A stretch of 7,254 bases of DNA. It comes from Betaproteobacteria bacterium (lineage in GTDB: Bacteria; Pseudomonadota; Gammaproteobacteria; Burkholderiales; Sulfuriferulaceae). Both the position numbers and the translations under genes were made by a program. The notes below the pieces were generated by a model. It was not told the DNA's origin. It did not search any database and worked only from the letters and a program-made list of their open reading frames with translations. Positions 1-6,308 of the stretch are shown in pieces; positions within the stretch are counted from its first letter, which is position 1; every line of letters starts with the position of its first letter. Location of the stretch: assembly GCA_003455595.1 (NCBI GenBank), contig DMQT01000123.1:1-7254 (forward strand), written 5' to 3'.

Positions 1-1
1 G

Positions 2-259
2 TTCAGCGACATGCGCCTGATCTCGCAGTTGCACAAGGTTGACGTGATGCTGGCGTGCATCGGCGACCACTTCACCATGGGCCCGGATCGCGCTGCGCTG
101 GCGACAAAGCTGGTCGCGCCGCGTGATGTCATCCCCATGCATTACGGCACCTTCCCGGTGCTCAATGGCACGCCTGCCGAGTTCAAGGCCGCATTGACAA
201 AGGACGGGGTGAAATCGAAGCTGGTGGTGATGCAGCCGGATGAGACACTCAAGTTCTGA
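2..259 (+). CDS. UPF0173-family metal-dependent hydrolase, C-terminal part (5' end outside window)
   Basis: The frame is open from the window edge and ends at TGA 257-259, giving the last 85 residues. It begins FSDMRLI, contains GDHFTMGP about 20 residues in, and then MHYGTFPVLNGTPAEF. These match the C-terminal half of UPF0173 proteins (B. subtilis YtkL type), metallo-beta-lactamase-fold enzymes. In that family the upstream part carries the HxHxDH metal site, and the His of GDHFTMGP and of MHYGTFP are conserved late in the chain. The natural substrate is not established. The C-terminus (MQPDETLKF) looks intact. The true start lies upstream, so an ATG at position 11 should not be taken as the start. 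The stop overlaps the ATG of the following stub (TGATG). Confidence 0.85.
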   Translation, partial: FSDMRLISQLHKVDVMLACIGDHFTMGPDRAALATKLVAPRDVIPMHYGTFPVLNGTPAEFKAALTKDGVKSKLVVMQPDETLKF

Positions 260-408
260 TGGCGCTTGCCTGGAACGAAATCAAGGACTGCGCGCTGACC
301 TTTTCCTACGATTGGGTCAAAGCCGAATCTGAAGATGCTGATGTTCATCGCCAGCTTGTTGCCTGTAGTGGCCATCAAACCAGCCCGCGAGTGGAAGGCT
401 GGATATAA
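259..408 (+). pseudogene. Remnant of the N-terminus of an MmeI-like (type IIL) restriction-methylation enzyme
   Basis: A 49-codon frame (ATG 259, TAA 406-408) starts MALAWNEIKDCALTFS and continues YDWVKAESEDAD. From memory, this closely resembles the first 30 or so residues of the large single-chain class I SAM-dependent DNA methyltransferase/restriction proteins (MmeI-like, YeeA-like), which typically start MxLxWNEIxxRAxxFxxxW and continue S-E-D-A-x-x-K-x-F-W. After residue 30 the resemblance stops (VHRQLVACSGHQTS) and the frame closes. About 95% of a normal gene of this type (roughly 900 aa) is missing: no endonuclease, methyltransferase (NPPF/Y) or specificity region remains. I infer a deletion scar. 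It has no clear Shine-Dalgarno sequence and overlaps the preceding stop by one base. A genuine small hypothetical protein is the alternative. Confidence 0.6.
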
Positions 409-413
409 AGGAG
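408..413 (+). promoter_or_regulatory. Ribosome binding site of the PEBP-like gene
   Basis: AAGGAG lies 8 nt before ATG 422. It decides the start of the downstream gene and argues against the in-frame ATG at 335, which has no such site and lies inside the preceding remnant. The site overlaps the TAA that ends the remnant. Confidence 0.75.
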
Positions 414-421
414 ACGTGAAA

Positions 422-896
422 ATGGCGTTGGCCCTGACTTCAAGCGTATTCGCGCACCAGGCTGCAATGCCCTCGCATTACACCTGCGGCGGGGCGAATA
501 TGTCGCTACCCTTGACGTGGGCTGGCGTGCCAGCTGATGCGAAAAGTCTCGTGCTGATTGTGGATGACCCTGACGTGCCCGACCCCGCCGCGCCACAGCA
601 TGTGTGGGTGCACTGGCTGCTGTATAACCCTGCCGGTGACGTGTGCCGGTCTGGCCGATGGGGTGCAGGCACTACCGCCCGGCACCCTGCAAGGCAGCAA
701 CGACTGGCATCGCGTCAGCTACGGCGGTTCCTCTCCGCCGATTGGGTGTCATCGCTATTTTCATACGCTGTATACACTCGACGTGGTGTTGCCGAATCTC
801 GGGCAGCCCGACAAGGCAACGCTGTTGCAGGCGATGGAAGGGTATGTTTTGGCGCAGGGTGAGTTGATCGGCCTATATCAGCGCGACGCAGACTAG
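422..896 (+). pseudogene. YbhB/YbcL-family (PEBP, Raf-kinase-inhibitor-like) protein, single frameshift
   Basis: The first frame from ATG 422 reads MALALTSSVFAHQAAMPSHY and carries the PEBP landmarks LTWAGVPADAKSLVLIVDDPD (DDPD at residues 48-51) and HVWVHWLLYN (HW at 64-65). The family sequence then moves to the next frame, where ADGVQALPPGT, a GSNDWHRVSYGG stretch, SPPIGCHRYFHTLYTLD and a tail ending YQRDAD run to TAG 894-896. Dropping one C from the CCC at 628-630 joins the halves as WLLYN-LPVTCAGLADGV and gives 157 residues, the normal length of bacterial PEBP proteins. Everything else is conserved, so the lesion is recent or a sequencing error. Family members bind phospholipid-like ligands; their role in bacteria is unclear. 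The unshifted frame would run on to 862 as non-homologous sequence. Confidence 0.85.
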
Positions 897-911
897 CCTT
901 GAACTGGGGAA

Positions 912-1886
912 TTAGCCTGGCTGTAAATCCTGGGTTTTACGACGACGTGCTAACCAGACGGTCAAAGCCAGACCGGACAACAAAAGCAGGGCGGAATCCG
1001 GTACAGGGACAGGTGTCGCCAAGGTGTAGCCCAGCGCCCGCATGGCTGTGATATCCCCGGCAGACGCCGGGAGCAATTGACCGGTTGCCGCTGCGTAATT
1101 GTACGCATCAGGGGTGTTTCCGTTCCAGTCGCCGAGATCCCCTCGCGTTGGATCACCATTGAAGGCATTGACCTGGCTAGTGCCGCCATTGATCGATAAA
1201 TACGCATTGGTACCAGTCAGGTCAAGCTGACCCGGCGCAGTGTAGCGGAACAGATCCTGCACCGATTCGCTACAGCCGCTCCCGGTGCAGGTGGGTACCA
1301 AGGAACTGCTACGACCCATCACTTCGGAAATTTCATGCATGGCGACGCCGATGAAATCGTAACTACCCGAGACAGCACGGTTGTTGGGGTCGAAAGTCCA
1401 CTGGGATGCGCTATCAAAACCTACTGCCCCGTCGCTGCTGTGAGGCCCGCTGTAGGTATTCAGCCCGAGCACCTTGGCATTCGCTGTATTGACGTCGATC
1501 AGGCGGCCGTTGGTAGGGTCTGTGACCGGCAAATAGCCTGGCGCGGCAACATTCAACAACGCGTTGCGCACAGTGCCATAGTCGTAATTGACGAAATAGC
1601 TGCTACTCGCGCCGAGTGCGCCCCCTAGAGGCTGTCCGCTGACTTCGCCCCAGCCTACGTTCAAATTAATACTGACCGGGTTAGAGAAAGTAGACTGAAA
1701 ATACCCGATGGCATCCCCAAATGCAGAAGTAAAGCCGACTGGGGCACTGCCGACGCTGGCATCATAGGTGACGTTGAAGGTGAGTGCATGCGCCAGCGGT
1801 GCCGAGATCAGGCTCAAGGCGACGGATAGGGCGAGTGTGCTTTTACGCAACGCATCGCGTGAAGTCGGCGTGAATATCAAGGACAT
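912..1886 (-). CDS. Secreted putative metalloprotease with PEP-CTERM sorting tail (NF038122-like)
   Basis: This is a 324-aa protein. The N-terminus has a basic region (RDALRK) and a hydrophobic core ending LAHA, so a signal peptide with cleavage near residue 34 is likely. The mature part starts LTFNVTYDASVGSAPVGFTS and includes INLNVGWGEVSG. Residues 181-192 read VAMHEISEVMGR, a zincin-like HExxx motif in which the usual third-position His is Glu (HEISE). A late DITAMRALGYTL segment is also typical of the group. Residues 293-316 form a PEP-CTERM signal: a Pro-rich VPVPDS box, a hydrophobic helix, then ARRRK. This predicts export, exosortase processing and surface or extracellular-matrix placement. 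The family assignment is from memory; protease activity is inferred and the exact metal ligands are uncertain. No exosortase gene lies nearby. It converges on the PEBP gene with only 15 nt between the stops. Confidence 0.8.
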   Translation of the reverse strand: MSLIFTPTSRDALRKSTLALSVALSLISAPLAHALTFNVTYDASVGSAPVGFTSAFGDAIGYFQSTFSNPVSINLNVGWGEVSGQPLGGALGASSSYFVNYDYGTVRNALLNVAAPGYLPVTDPTNGRLIDVNTANAKVLGLNTYSGPHSSDGAVGFDSASQWTFDPNNRAVSGSYDFIGVAMHEISEVMGRSSSLVPTCTGSGCSESVQDLFRYTAPGQLDLTGTNAYLSINGGTSQVNAFNGDPTRGDLGDWNGNTPDAYNYAAATGQLLPASAGDITAMRALGYTLATPVPVPDSALLLLSGLALTVWLARRRKTQDLQPG

Positions 1887-1892
1887 GGGTAT

Positions 1893-1899
1893 TTCCTCC
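1893..1899 (-). promoter_or_regulatory. Ribosome binding site of the PEP-CTERM metalloprotease
   Basis: On the minus strand GGAGGAA lies 6 nt upstream of the ATG at 1886, a near-perfect Shine-Dalgarno that fixes this start. It is the strongest ribosome binding site in the window. Confidence 0.8.
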
Positions 1900-1971
1900 A
1901 GATTTTAATATTGTGTGCGTGAGATTACATCGGGCGGTCTATTGCTGTCACGAAAATCTTTTCTGCAGACC

Positions 1972-2160
1972 AGCGCCGTATTTTTATCTTGAGAAATTTG
2001 CCCGGATTGTCGATCTTTCTTCTTTTGAATGCCCGTGGAAACTTGCTTTTCAGACGTTTCATGCTGTCGCCAGCAGTGGGGTGATAGTAAACGGCAGTGG
2101 AGCTGATCGGCTCGTCCAGGCGGTGCTTGTGTGGGGATTGAAGTGCTGCCAGGCGAATAG
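1972..2160 (-). pseudogene. Decayed C-terminal fragment, paralogue of the 135-aa protein at 3678-4085
   Basis: Read on the minus strand, this gives FAWQHFNPHTSTA, then after a one-base loss LDEPISSTAVYYHPTAGDS, KRLKSKFPRAFKRRKIDNPGK and IKIRR. The intact neighbour has IAWQHFNPHTRSALDEPVSYAAVYYHPAAADI, RLQSEFPRALRS, KLDEPGK and LEIRR in the same order. The DNA also matches: positions 2128-2154 are identical over 27 nt to 3852-3878, and GATAGTAAACGGC occurs in both. The N-terminal half is absent. There is one frameshift (CACACACGTAGCGCATTGG in the intact gene, one base shorter here), and the stop codon of the intact copy is lost, so the frame reads on to TAA near 1925. It is almost certainly non-functional. 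Confidence 0.88.
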
Positions 2161-2252
2161 GAATGTGTATTGCGTTACCAAGTGAAGCAGTGCCTTAAGC
2201 GTTTATTTGGGAGGCGTTTTAACCGGGGATATTCAGATGCCGCTAACTGTTG

Positions 2253-3623
2253 TTAGAAGCAAAGTGCAGGCAGCGAGCGTTTCAGGGCATCCAGGCAATC
2301 GCCATCTATGGCTGTGCCGCGCTCTTTTTCCATTATGGTAATGGCGTCGGGCACGGGTATCGGGCCGCGGTAAGGACGATCTGCGGTAATCGCATCAAAA
2401 ATATCAGCGACGGTGATAATCCGGGTTTCGAGCGGAATCTGTTCGGCGGTCAGTCCGCGCGGATAGCCTTTGCCGTCGAGACGTTCATGGTGCGCCCCGG
2501 CGACAAAAGACAGTTCCGAAAAAACGGCCAAGCGCGCCAGAATCTGTTCCGAATATGCAGCGTGGGATTTAACCTGTTCCCATTCGTTTTCATCCAGCTT
2601 GCCAGGCTTGTCCAGCACCGCATTGCTCACGCCCAGCTTGCCAATGTCGTGCAGCAGTGCGCCGCGCCGCAACCAGCGTTGACGTGCTTCTGGAATGCCC
2701 ATGGCTTTGGCCACCGCCAGGGTATAAGCCGCAACCCGACTACTGTGGCCGTAGGTGTAGGGGCTTTTCGCATCAACTACTTGAGCAAATGCTTCGGCAA
2801 TCGTATCGAGCCGATCCTCATCAATCCGGATGACTCTGGATTCAGGCTCCAGCAGGCTGACTTTTTGCTGTAACTCGCTGTCCGTCAATGCCTCCCAGAA
2901 GCCAGCCTGTTTTTCGACCTGCTGAAATGCCTGTACCACATCGGGATCAAACCAGCTGCCTGCGCGTTTGCTGATCTCTGCCAAGGCGAGTGTCGACCCG
3001 CCTGCGGAATGGAACACATCCGCAACCTGCGACAGCAAAGCGATTCGGGCATTCAGCGGTATCAATGGCCCGCGTATGCGTGCCGGTTTGCCATTGCCGT
3101 TCCAGTGTTCGTCCAGGCAGCGAATGCCTGCGGCTACTTTCTCGTCAAAGCCAAGCTGGTGCGCAATAGAGGCACCGCGTTCACAGCGTGTGGCAACCAG
3201 TTCAGTGCCCAAATCATCGCCATTCTGTGCCAGATTCAGGATGCGGGTAAACCGTTCATGCAGCGACTTACCCGCGCCTGCATGGGCGAGCACAAACCGT
3301 CCCAAATGCATCAGGCTGTCAGAATCGACCAACTTGAAATCGGATTTGATCCGGCGCTCATCGGCGCCATAAAGCTCAAACAGGCGTGCGGCATTGCTGC
3401 TACAGCCCGCGTCTTTGAGCAAAATGGTGTAGTAGAGGTGCGAGCGATCCAGACTGCGCATGCCCATGTGCTGACCCACGTGCATGCCGATCCAGCAACT
3501 GCGCAGGCTATGCCCGGCAGGCAAGCCTTCGGTTAAATCCAGTGCGTAACTGAGCGAGCCGATAATCGCTGAAAGCGAAATCTGTTCTGCTGCTATCGAA
3601 TGGTGTACATCGCTAATATCCAT
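2253..3623 (-). CDS. HD-GYP domain protein with a degenerate N-terminal HD-like lobe
   Basis: This is a 456-aa soluble protein with two related lobes. The C-terminal lobe (about 270-450) has the HD-GYP set: H293 in YGHSSRV, HDIGK at 325-329, H354, HHERLDGKGYP at 378-388, and VADIFDAITADRPYR with D407. HD-GYP proteins of this type usually hydrolyse c-di-GMP (or related cyclic dinucleotides), and all visible signature residues are present. The N-terminal lobe (about 15-210) has the same layout but has lost the signatures: LLKDAGCSSNAAR at 68-80 stands where HDIGK would be, and DEHWNGNGKP at 171-180 where HHExxDGxGYP would be. It is probably a non-catalytic sensory or dimer lobe. There is no receiver, PAS or membrane segment. 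The start at 3623 has no good Shine-Dalgarno and lies 4 nt from a perfect palindrome, so a slightly different start is possible. It lies 54 nt after the 135-aa gene, possibly co-transcribed with it. Confidence 0.88.
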   Translation of the reverse strand: MDISDVHHSIAAEQISLSAIIGSLSYALDLTEGLPAGHSLRSCWIGMHVGQHMGMRSLDRSHLYYTILLKDAGCSSNAARLFELYGADERRIKSDFKLVDSDSLMHLGRFVLAHAGAGKSLHERFTRILNLAQNGDDLGTELVATRCERGASIAHQLGFDEKVAAGIRCLDEHWNGNGKPARIRGPLIPLNARIALLSQVADVFHSAGGSTLALAEISKRAGSWFDPDVVQAFQQVEKQAGFWEALTDSELQQKVSLLEPESRVIRIDEDRLDTIAEAFAQVVDAKSPYTYGHSSRVAAYTLAVAKAMGIPEARQRWLRRGALLHDIGKLGVSNAVLDKPGKLDENEWEQVKSHAAYSEQILARLAVFSELSFVAGAHHERLDGKGYPRGLTAEQIPLETRIITVADIFDAITADRPYRGPIPVPDAITIMEKERGTAIDGDCLDALKRSLPALCF

Positions 3624-3627
3624 AACA

Positions 3628-3647
3628 GGAAAATCGGCCGATTTTCC
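3628..3647. promoter_or_regulatory. Perfect 20-bp palindrome just upstream of the HD-GYP gene
   Basis: GGAAAATCGGCCGATTTTCC is identical to its reverse complement. It lies in the 54-bp gap between the stop of the 135-aa gene and the HD-GYP start, 4 nt from that ATG. It could be a dimeric-repressor operator, or in RNA a hairpin covering the ribosome-binding region. It has no T-run directly after it, so it is not a standard intrinsic terminator. The palindrome is seen directly; the function is inferred. Confidence 0.6.
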
Positions 3648-3677
3648 GAAAGCTTTAACGTGGTGTTTGAAATCAAC

Positions 3678-4085
3678 TTACGAACGGCGTATTTCCAGCT
3701 TGATGATTTTGCCGGGCTCGTCGAGTTTGTTCTTTGCGGCAAGGCTGCGCAACGCGCGCGGGAACTCGCTTTGCAGGCGGAACATGATGTCGGCAGCGGC
3801 GGGATGATAGTAAACGGCGGCGTAACTGACCGGTTCGTCCAATGCGCTACGTGTGTGGGGATTGAAGTGCTGCCAGGCAATGTCGATCAGGCTTTTGCGC
3901 GCGCCGTCGACGAAGACGAATTCTTCATGGTCGAGGATTGCAAGGTATTGCATGCTGCGGATCGGCACGAACACCACGCCGCTGGGGCTGCGCGCCAGCA
4001 GGGTGTGCGCCAGGTTGTAGGTGGCAGCGGGGAGCTGACGCGGCTCACGCAACAGCGCCTGATCGCGGTAGTAGGTCAGTTCCAT
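3678..4085 (-). CDS. Conserved hypothetical protein, 135 aa
   Basis: I do not recognise a named family. The protein is soluble, with no signal peptide or membrane helix. It begins MELTYYRDQALLREPRQLPA, has a hydrophobic central stretch GVVFVPIRSMQYLAILDHEE, then VFVDGARKS, IAWQHFNPHTRSALDEPVSY and a basic C-terminus (KIIKLEIRRS). That this is a real gene is supported by the second, decayed copy at 1972-2160, which keeps the same reading frame pattern (AWQHFNPHT, DEPxS, AVYYHP, FPRA). The start at 4085 is 6 nt after the hemH stop, with no strong Shine-Dalgarno, which suggests translational coupling in a hrcA-hemH-135aa-(HD-GYP) operon. Nothing in the sequence shows what it does. Confidence 0.8.
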   Translation of the reverse strand: MELTYYRDQALLREPRQLPAATYNLAHTLLARSPSGVVFVPIRSMQYLAILDHEEFVFVDGARKSLIDIAWQHFNPHTRSALDEPVSYAAVYYHPAAADIMFRLQSEFPRALRSLAAKNKLDEPGKIIKLEIRRS

Positions 4086-4091
4086 GGTGGG

Positions 4092-5198
4092 CTATTGTTT
4101 GGCACCAAGTGCCAGCGCGAGAGTACGGCTGGTGACGGCTTGTTGCGTGGCAAGCGCGCCGTTGTAGTCTGACGATACCCAGCCGCCAAGATTGGCGAGG
4201 CTGAGTTCGCCCAGCGCGTTGATCCAGTCCGGGTGTTCATTCAGTGCGGGGATATAGTGAAATTCGCCGCCACCTGCGTTGAGAAAGTCCTGCTTCATTT
4301 CCATGGCGATTTCTTCCAGCGTTTCCAGACAGTCGGCGACAAAGCCGGGGCACACGACATCCACGCGGCGGGTTTTGGCTTTGCCAAGTTCGGTTGCGCT
4401 AGCGGCGGTGTATGGTTTGATCCATTCGGCGCGGCCAAAGCGCGACTGGAAAGTGATCTGGTATTGGGTCTTGCTCAAGCTCAGCGCTTCGGCCAGCAGG
4501 CGGCCGGTTTTGTGGCATTCGCAGTGGTAGGGGTCGCCTTTGTCGAGCGTGTAGCGCGGCACGCCGTGGAAACTCATCATCAATACGTCGGGGCGGCCAT
4601 GCTGCTGCCAATAAGCATTGACGTTGGAAGCCAGCGCGGCAATGTAGCCAGGATCGTCATGGTAGTGACGGATGGTGCGCAGGGCGGGCTGGTTGCGCCG
4701 CGTCAACAATACCTGATAGACCGCGTCAAGCGCGCTGGCGCTGCTGCTGGCGGCGAATTGCGGGTACATCGGGATGGCCAGAATGCGCTCGCAGCCTTGC
4801 TCGGCCAGACGTTGCAGGGCGTCATCCACGGACGGATTGCCATACCGCATGGCGTAGTCCACCACAAACGGCGTTTTGATATGCTCGCCCAGCCAGCCCT
4901 TGAGCAACTTGGCCTGCTTTTCGGTGTGGAAGCGCAACGGCGAGCCCTCTTCGGTCCAGATGCTGGCGTATTTGGCGGCGGATTTTTTTGGGCGTACACG
5001 CAAGATCACGCCGTTGAGGATCAGCCACCAGAGCGCGCGTGGAATCTCGACCACGCGCGGGTCGGACAGAAATTGTTTGAGGTAGGGTTTCAACGCCTGT
5101 TTGGTAGGCGCATCGGGGGTGCCGAGGTTGAGAAGAAGAATGCCGGTTTTGGCGGGTGTGCCGTGTGTATAGGGAGGTTCAGTCAGGTAGCGAGGCAT
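4092..5198 (-). CDS. hemH: Ferrochelatase (protoheme ferro-lyase)
   Basis: This 368-aa enzyme inserts Fe2+ into protoporphyrin IX in the last step of protoheme synthesis. Landmarks in order are [14 protein letters not shown] (18-31), [10 protein letters not shown] (44-53), [15 protein letters not shown] (85-99), [13 protein letters not shown] (141-153), MSFHGVP with the active-site His211, [11 protein letters not shown] (221-231), [15 protein letters not shown] (250-264) and [15 protein letters not shown] (283-297) with the conserved Glu292. The start at 5198 ([13 protein letters not shown]) was chosen because it lies 16 nt after the hrcA stop; the frame stays open back to 5582, but that part is inside hrcA in another frame and shows no ferrochelatase homology. 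The tail after residue 310 ([16 protein letters not shown]) is the usual C-terminal end for proteobacterial HemH, followed by a less conserved extension. It lies in an operon-like array behind hrcA. Confidence 0.96.
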   Translation of the reverse strand: MPRYLTEPPYTHGTPAKTGILLLNLGTPDAPTKQALKPYLKQFLSDPRVVEIPRALWWLILNGVILRVRPKKSAAKYASIWTEEGSPLRFHTEKQAKLLKGWLGEHIKTPFVVDYAMRYGNPSVDDALQRLAEQGCERILAIPMYPQFAASSSASALDAVYQVLLTRRNQPALRTIRHYHDDPGYIAALASNVNAYWQQHGRPDVLMMSFHGVPRYTLDKGDPYHCECHKTGRLLAEALSLSKTQYQITFQSRFGRAEWIKPYTAASATELGKAKTRRVDVVCPGFVADCLETLEEIAMEMKQDFLNAGGGEFHYIPALNEHPDWINALGELSLANLGGWVSSDYNGALATQQAVTSRTLALALGAKQ

Positions 5199-5214
5199 AG
5201 GTTTGCAGGGGAAT

Positions 5215-6234
5215 TTAGTGGTAAGACAACGCGCTGGAAAGCAGCCGGGCTGTAATATCGACAATTGGGATGACGCGTTCGTAGGCCATGCGGGTGGGAC
5301 CGACCACGCCCAGCGTCCCAACGATTTCGCCGTTGACTTCATACGGTGCGGTGACCACGCTGCATTCGTCCAGCGGCGCGACTTCGGATTCGCCACCGAT
5401 GAAAATCTGCACGCCATGCGCACGCTGGCTGATATCGAGCAATTGCACCAGCGAGGTTTTTTGCTCGAATACATCAAATAATTTGCGCAGCCGTTCCATA
5501 TTGCTCGACAGCTCATCAACTTTGAGCAGGTTGTGTTCGCCCGACATGACCAGGTCGTCGCGGTTGGGTGCCAGCGCAGCACTGCCTGCGGTGAGTGCCA
5601 GACTCATCAGGCCGGTGATGTCGTGTTGGAGTTGCAGCAGCTCGTCCTGCATCAGCCTGCGCACGTCGGTAAAGGATTTACCAGCGTAATGCTGGTTGAG
5701 AAAATTGGCAGCGCGCGTCAGTTCAGACGGGCTGTAGGCACGGTCGGTGAGTAAAACCCGGTTTTGTACTTCACCTTCGACAGTAATGATAATAAGCAGG
5801 ATGCGCTTGTCCGACAGGCTGATGAATTCGAGCTGGCGGAAAGCGGCGCTGCGGCGTTTTGGCACCAGTACCACGCCGGCAAAGCGTGTCAGATCGGATA
5901 GCAGTTGCGAGGCATTGGCAACCAGCCGTTGCGGGTCGTCCGGGTGTAGTTGGGCTTTGAGCCGGATCATTTCCTGGCTGTTGGGCGGCTGGATGGTGAG
6001 CAGGGTATCGACAAAAAACCGGTAGCCCAACGGTGTCGGCACGCGTCCTGCTGAAGTGTGTGGGCTGGCCACCAGTCCCATGTCTTCCAGATCGGCCATG
6101 ACGTTGCGTATTGAAGCTGGGCTCAACTCCAGCGCGGAATATTTGGATAGCGTGCGTGAGCCCACCGGTTGGCCTTCGACCACGTAGCGTTCGACCAAGG
6201 TTTTGAGCAGAATTTGTGCGCGTTCAGTCAGCAT
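5215..6234 (-). CDS. hrcA: Heat-inducible transcription repressor HrcA
   Basis: This 339-aa repressor of class I heat-shock genes binds CIRCE operators (TTAGCACTC-N9-GAGTGCTAA) with help from GroEL in known systems. The N-terminal winged helix is clear: [75 protein letters not shown] (about 1-76). The middle has the HrcA-type [16 protein letters not shown] segment and the C-terminus [22 protein letters not shown]. The start at 6234 fits the family. An in-frame ATG at 6267 would add 11 unrelated residues and would place the likely -10 box inside the gene. No CIRCE is seen upstream, so autoregulation through CIRCE is not supported here. hemH follows after 16 nt. Confidence 0.95.
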   Translation of the reverse strand: MLTERAQILLKTLVERYVVEGQPVGSRTLSKYSALELSPASIRNVMADLEDMGLVASPHTSAGRVPTPLGYRFFVDTLLTIQPPNSQEMIRLKAQLHPDDPQRLVANASQLLSDLTRFAGVVLVPKRRSAAFRQLEFISLSDKRILLIIITVEGEVQNRVLLTDRAYSPSELTRAANFLNQHYAGKSFTDVRRLMQDELLQLQHDITGLMSLALTAGSAALAPNRDDLVMSGEHNLLKVDELSSNMERLRKLFDVFEQKTSLVQLLDISQRAHGVQIFIGGESEVAPLDECSVVTAPYEVNGEIVGTLGVVGPTRMAYERVIPIVDITARLLSSALSYH

Positions 6235-6240
6235 GATGTG

Positions 6241-6246
6241 ATTGTA
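6241..6246 (-). promoter_or_regulatory. Putative -10 box of hrcA (TACAAT)
   Basis: TACAAT on the minus strand matches the sigma70 consensus at 5 of 6 positions. It ends 6 nt before the hrcA ATG, so transcription would begin at or next to the start codon. A weak TTGCAG lies upstream (6262-6267) with a short 15-nt spacer. There is no Shine-Dalgarno. Inferred by eye. Confidence 0.45.
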
Positions 6247-6295
6247 CAAAAAAACAGGCTGCTGCAACGGTATATCAATACGCGGGTGGCGTCGT

Positions 6296-6301
6296 TATAA
6301 T
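6296..6301 (+). promoter_or_regulatory. Putative -10 box of nadK (TATAAT)
   Basis: A perfect TATAAT lies 7 nt before the nadK ATG at 6309, so the transcript would be leaderless or nearly so. No convincing -35 is seen (TATCAA at 6273-6278 is poor), and the bases before the ATG (TTCCGCCC) are not a ribosome binding site. Confidence 0.5.
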
Positions 6302-6308
6302 TCCGCCC

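Larger units (their letters stand above)
1887..2252. other. Gene-poor stretch between the metalloprotease and HD-GYP genes
   Basis: This 366-bp gap has no intact gene. It holds the metalloprotease ribosome binding site, an A+T-rich stretch around 1902-1913 that may be part of its promoter (no convincing -35/-10 pair), the decayed copy of the 135-aa gene (about 1972-2160), and about 90 bp next to the HD-GYP stop in which I see nothing recognisable. No terminator hairpin with a T-run is evident after the HD-GYP stop. Confidence 0.6.

Noticed and set aside
335..421. Upstream ATG at 335 for the PEBP-like gene
   Set aside because: It overlaps the restriction-enzyme remnant and lacks a ribosome binding site. 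ATG 422 has AAGGAG 8 nt upstream.
1913..2185. 90-codon + strand open frame
   Set aside because: The minus-strand reading matches the 135-aa protein, so this frame is only the antisense of a pseudogene.
2250..2873. 207-codon + strand open frame
   Set aside because: It is antisense to the HD-GYP catalytic lobe and has no recognisable features of its own.
4100..4114. TGGCAC-CAA-GTGCCA inverted repeat at the end of hemH as a terminator
   Set aside because: It is inside the hemH coding region with no T-run after it in either direction, and the next gene starts within 20 nt. Probably chance or codon use.
4233..5255. Long 340-codon open frame on the + strand
   Set aside because: It is antisense to hemH, whose motifs are unmistakable. 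The translation is Phe/Gly/Ala-rich with no recognisable domain: a GC-driven shadow.
5199..5582. Upstream extension of the hemH frame
   Set aside because: It lies inside hrcA in another frame and has no ferrochelatase similarity. The start at 5198, just after the hrcA stop, fits the family.
6235..6267. 11-residue N-terminal extension of hrcA
   Set aside because: It is not part of the HrcA family, has no ribosome binding site and contains the likely -10 box. MLTERAQ at 6234 is the expected start.
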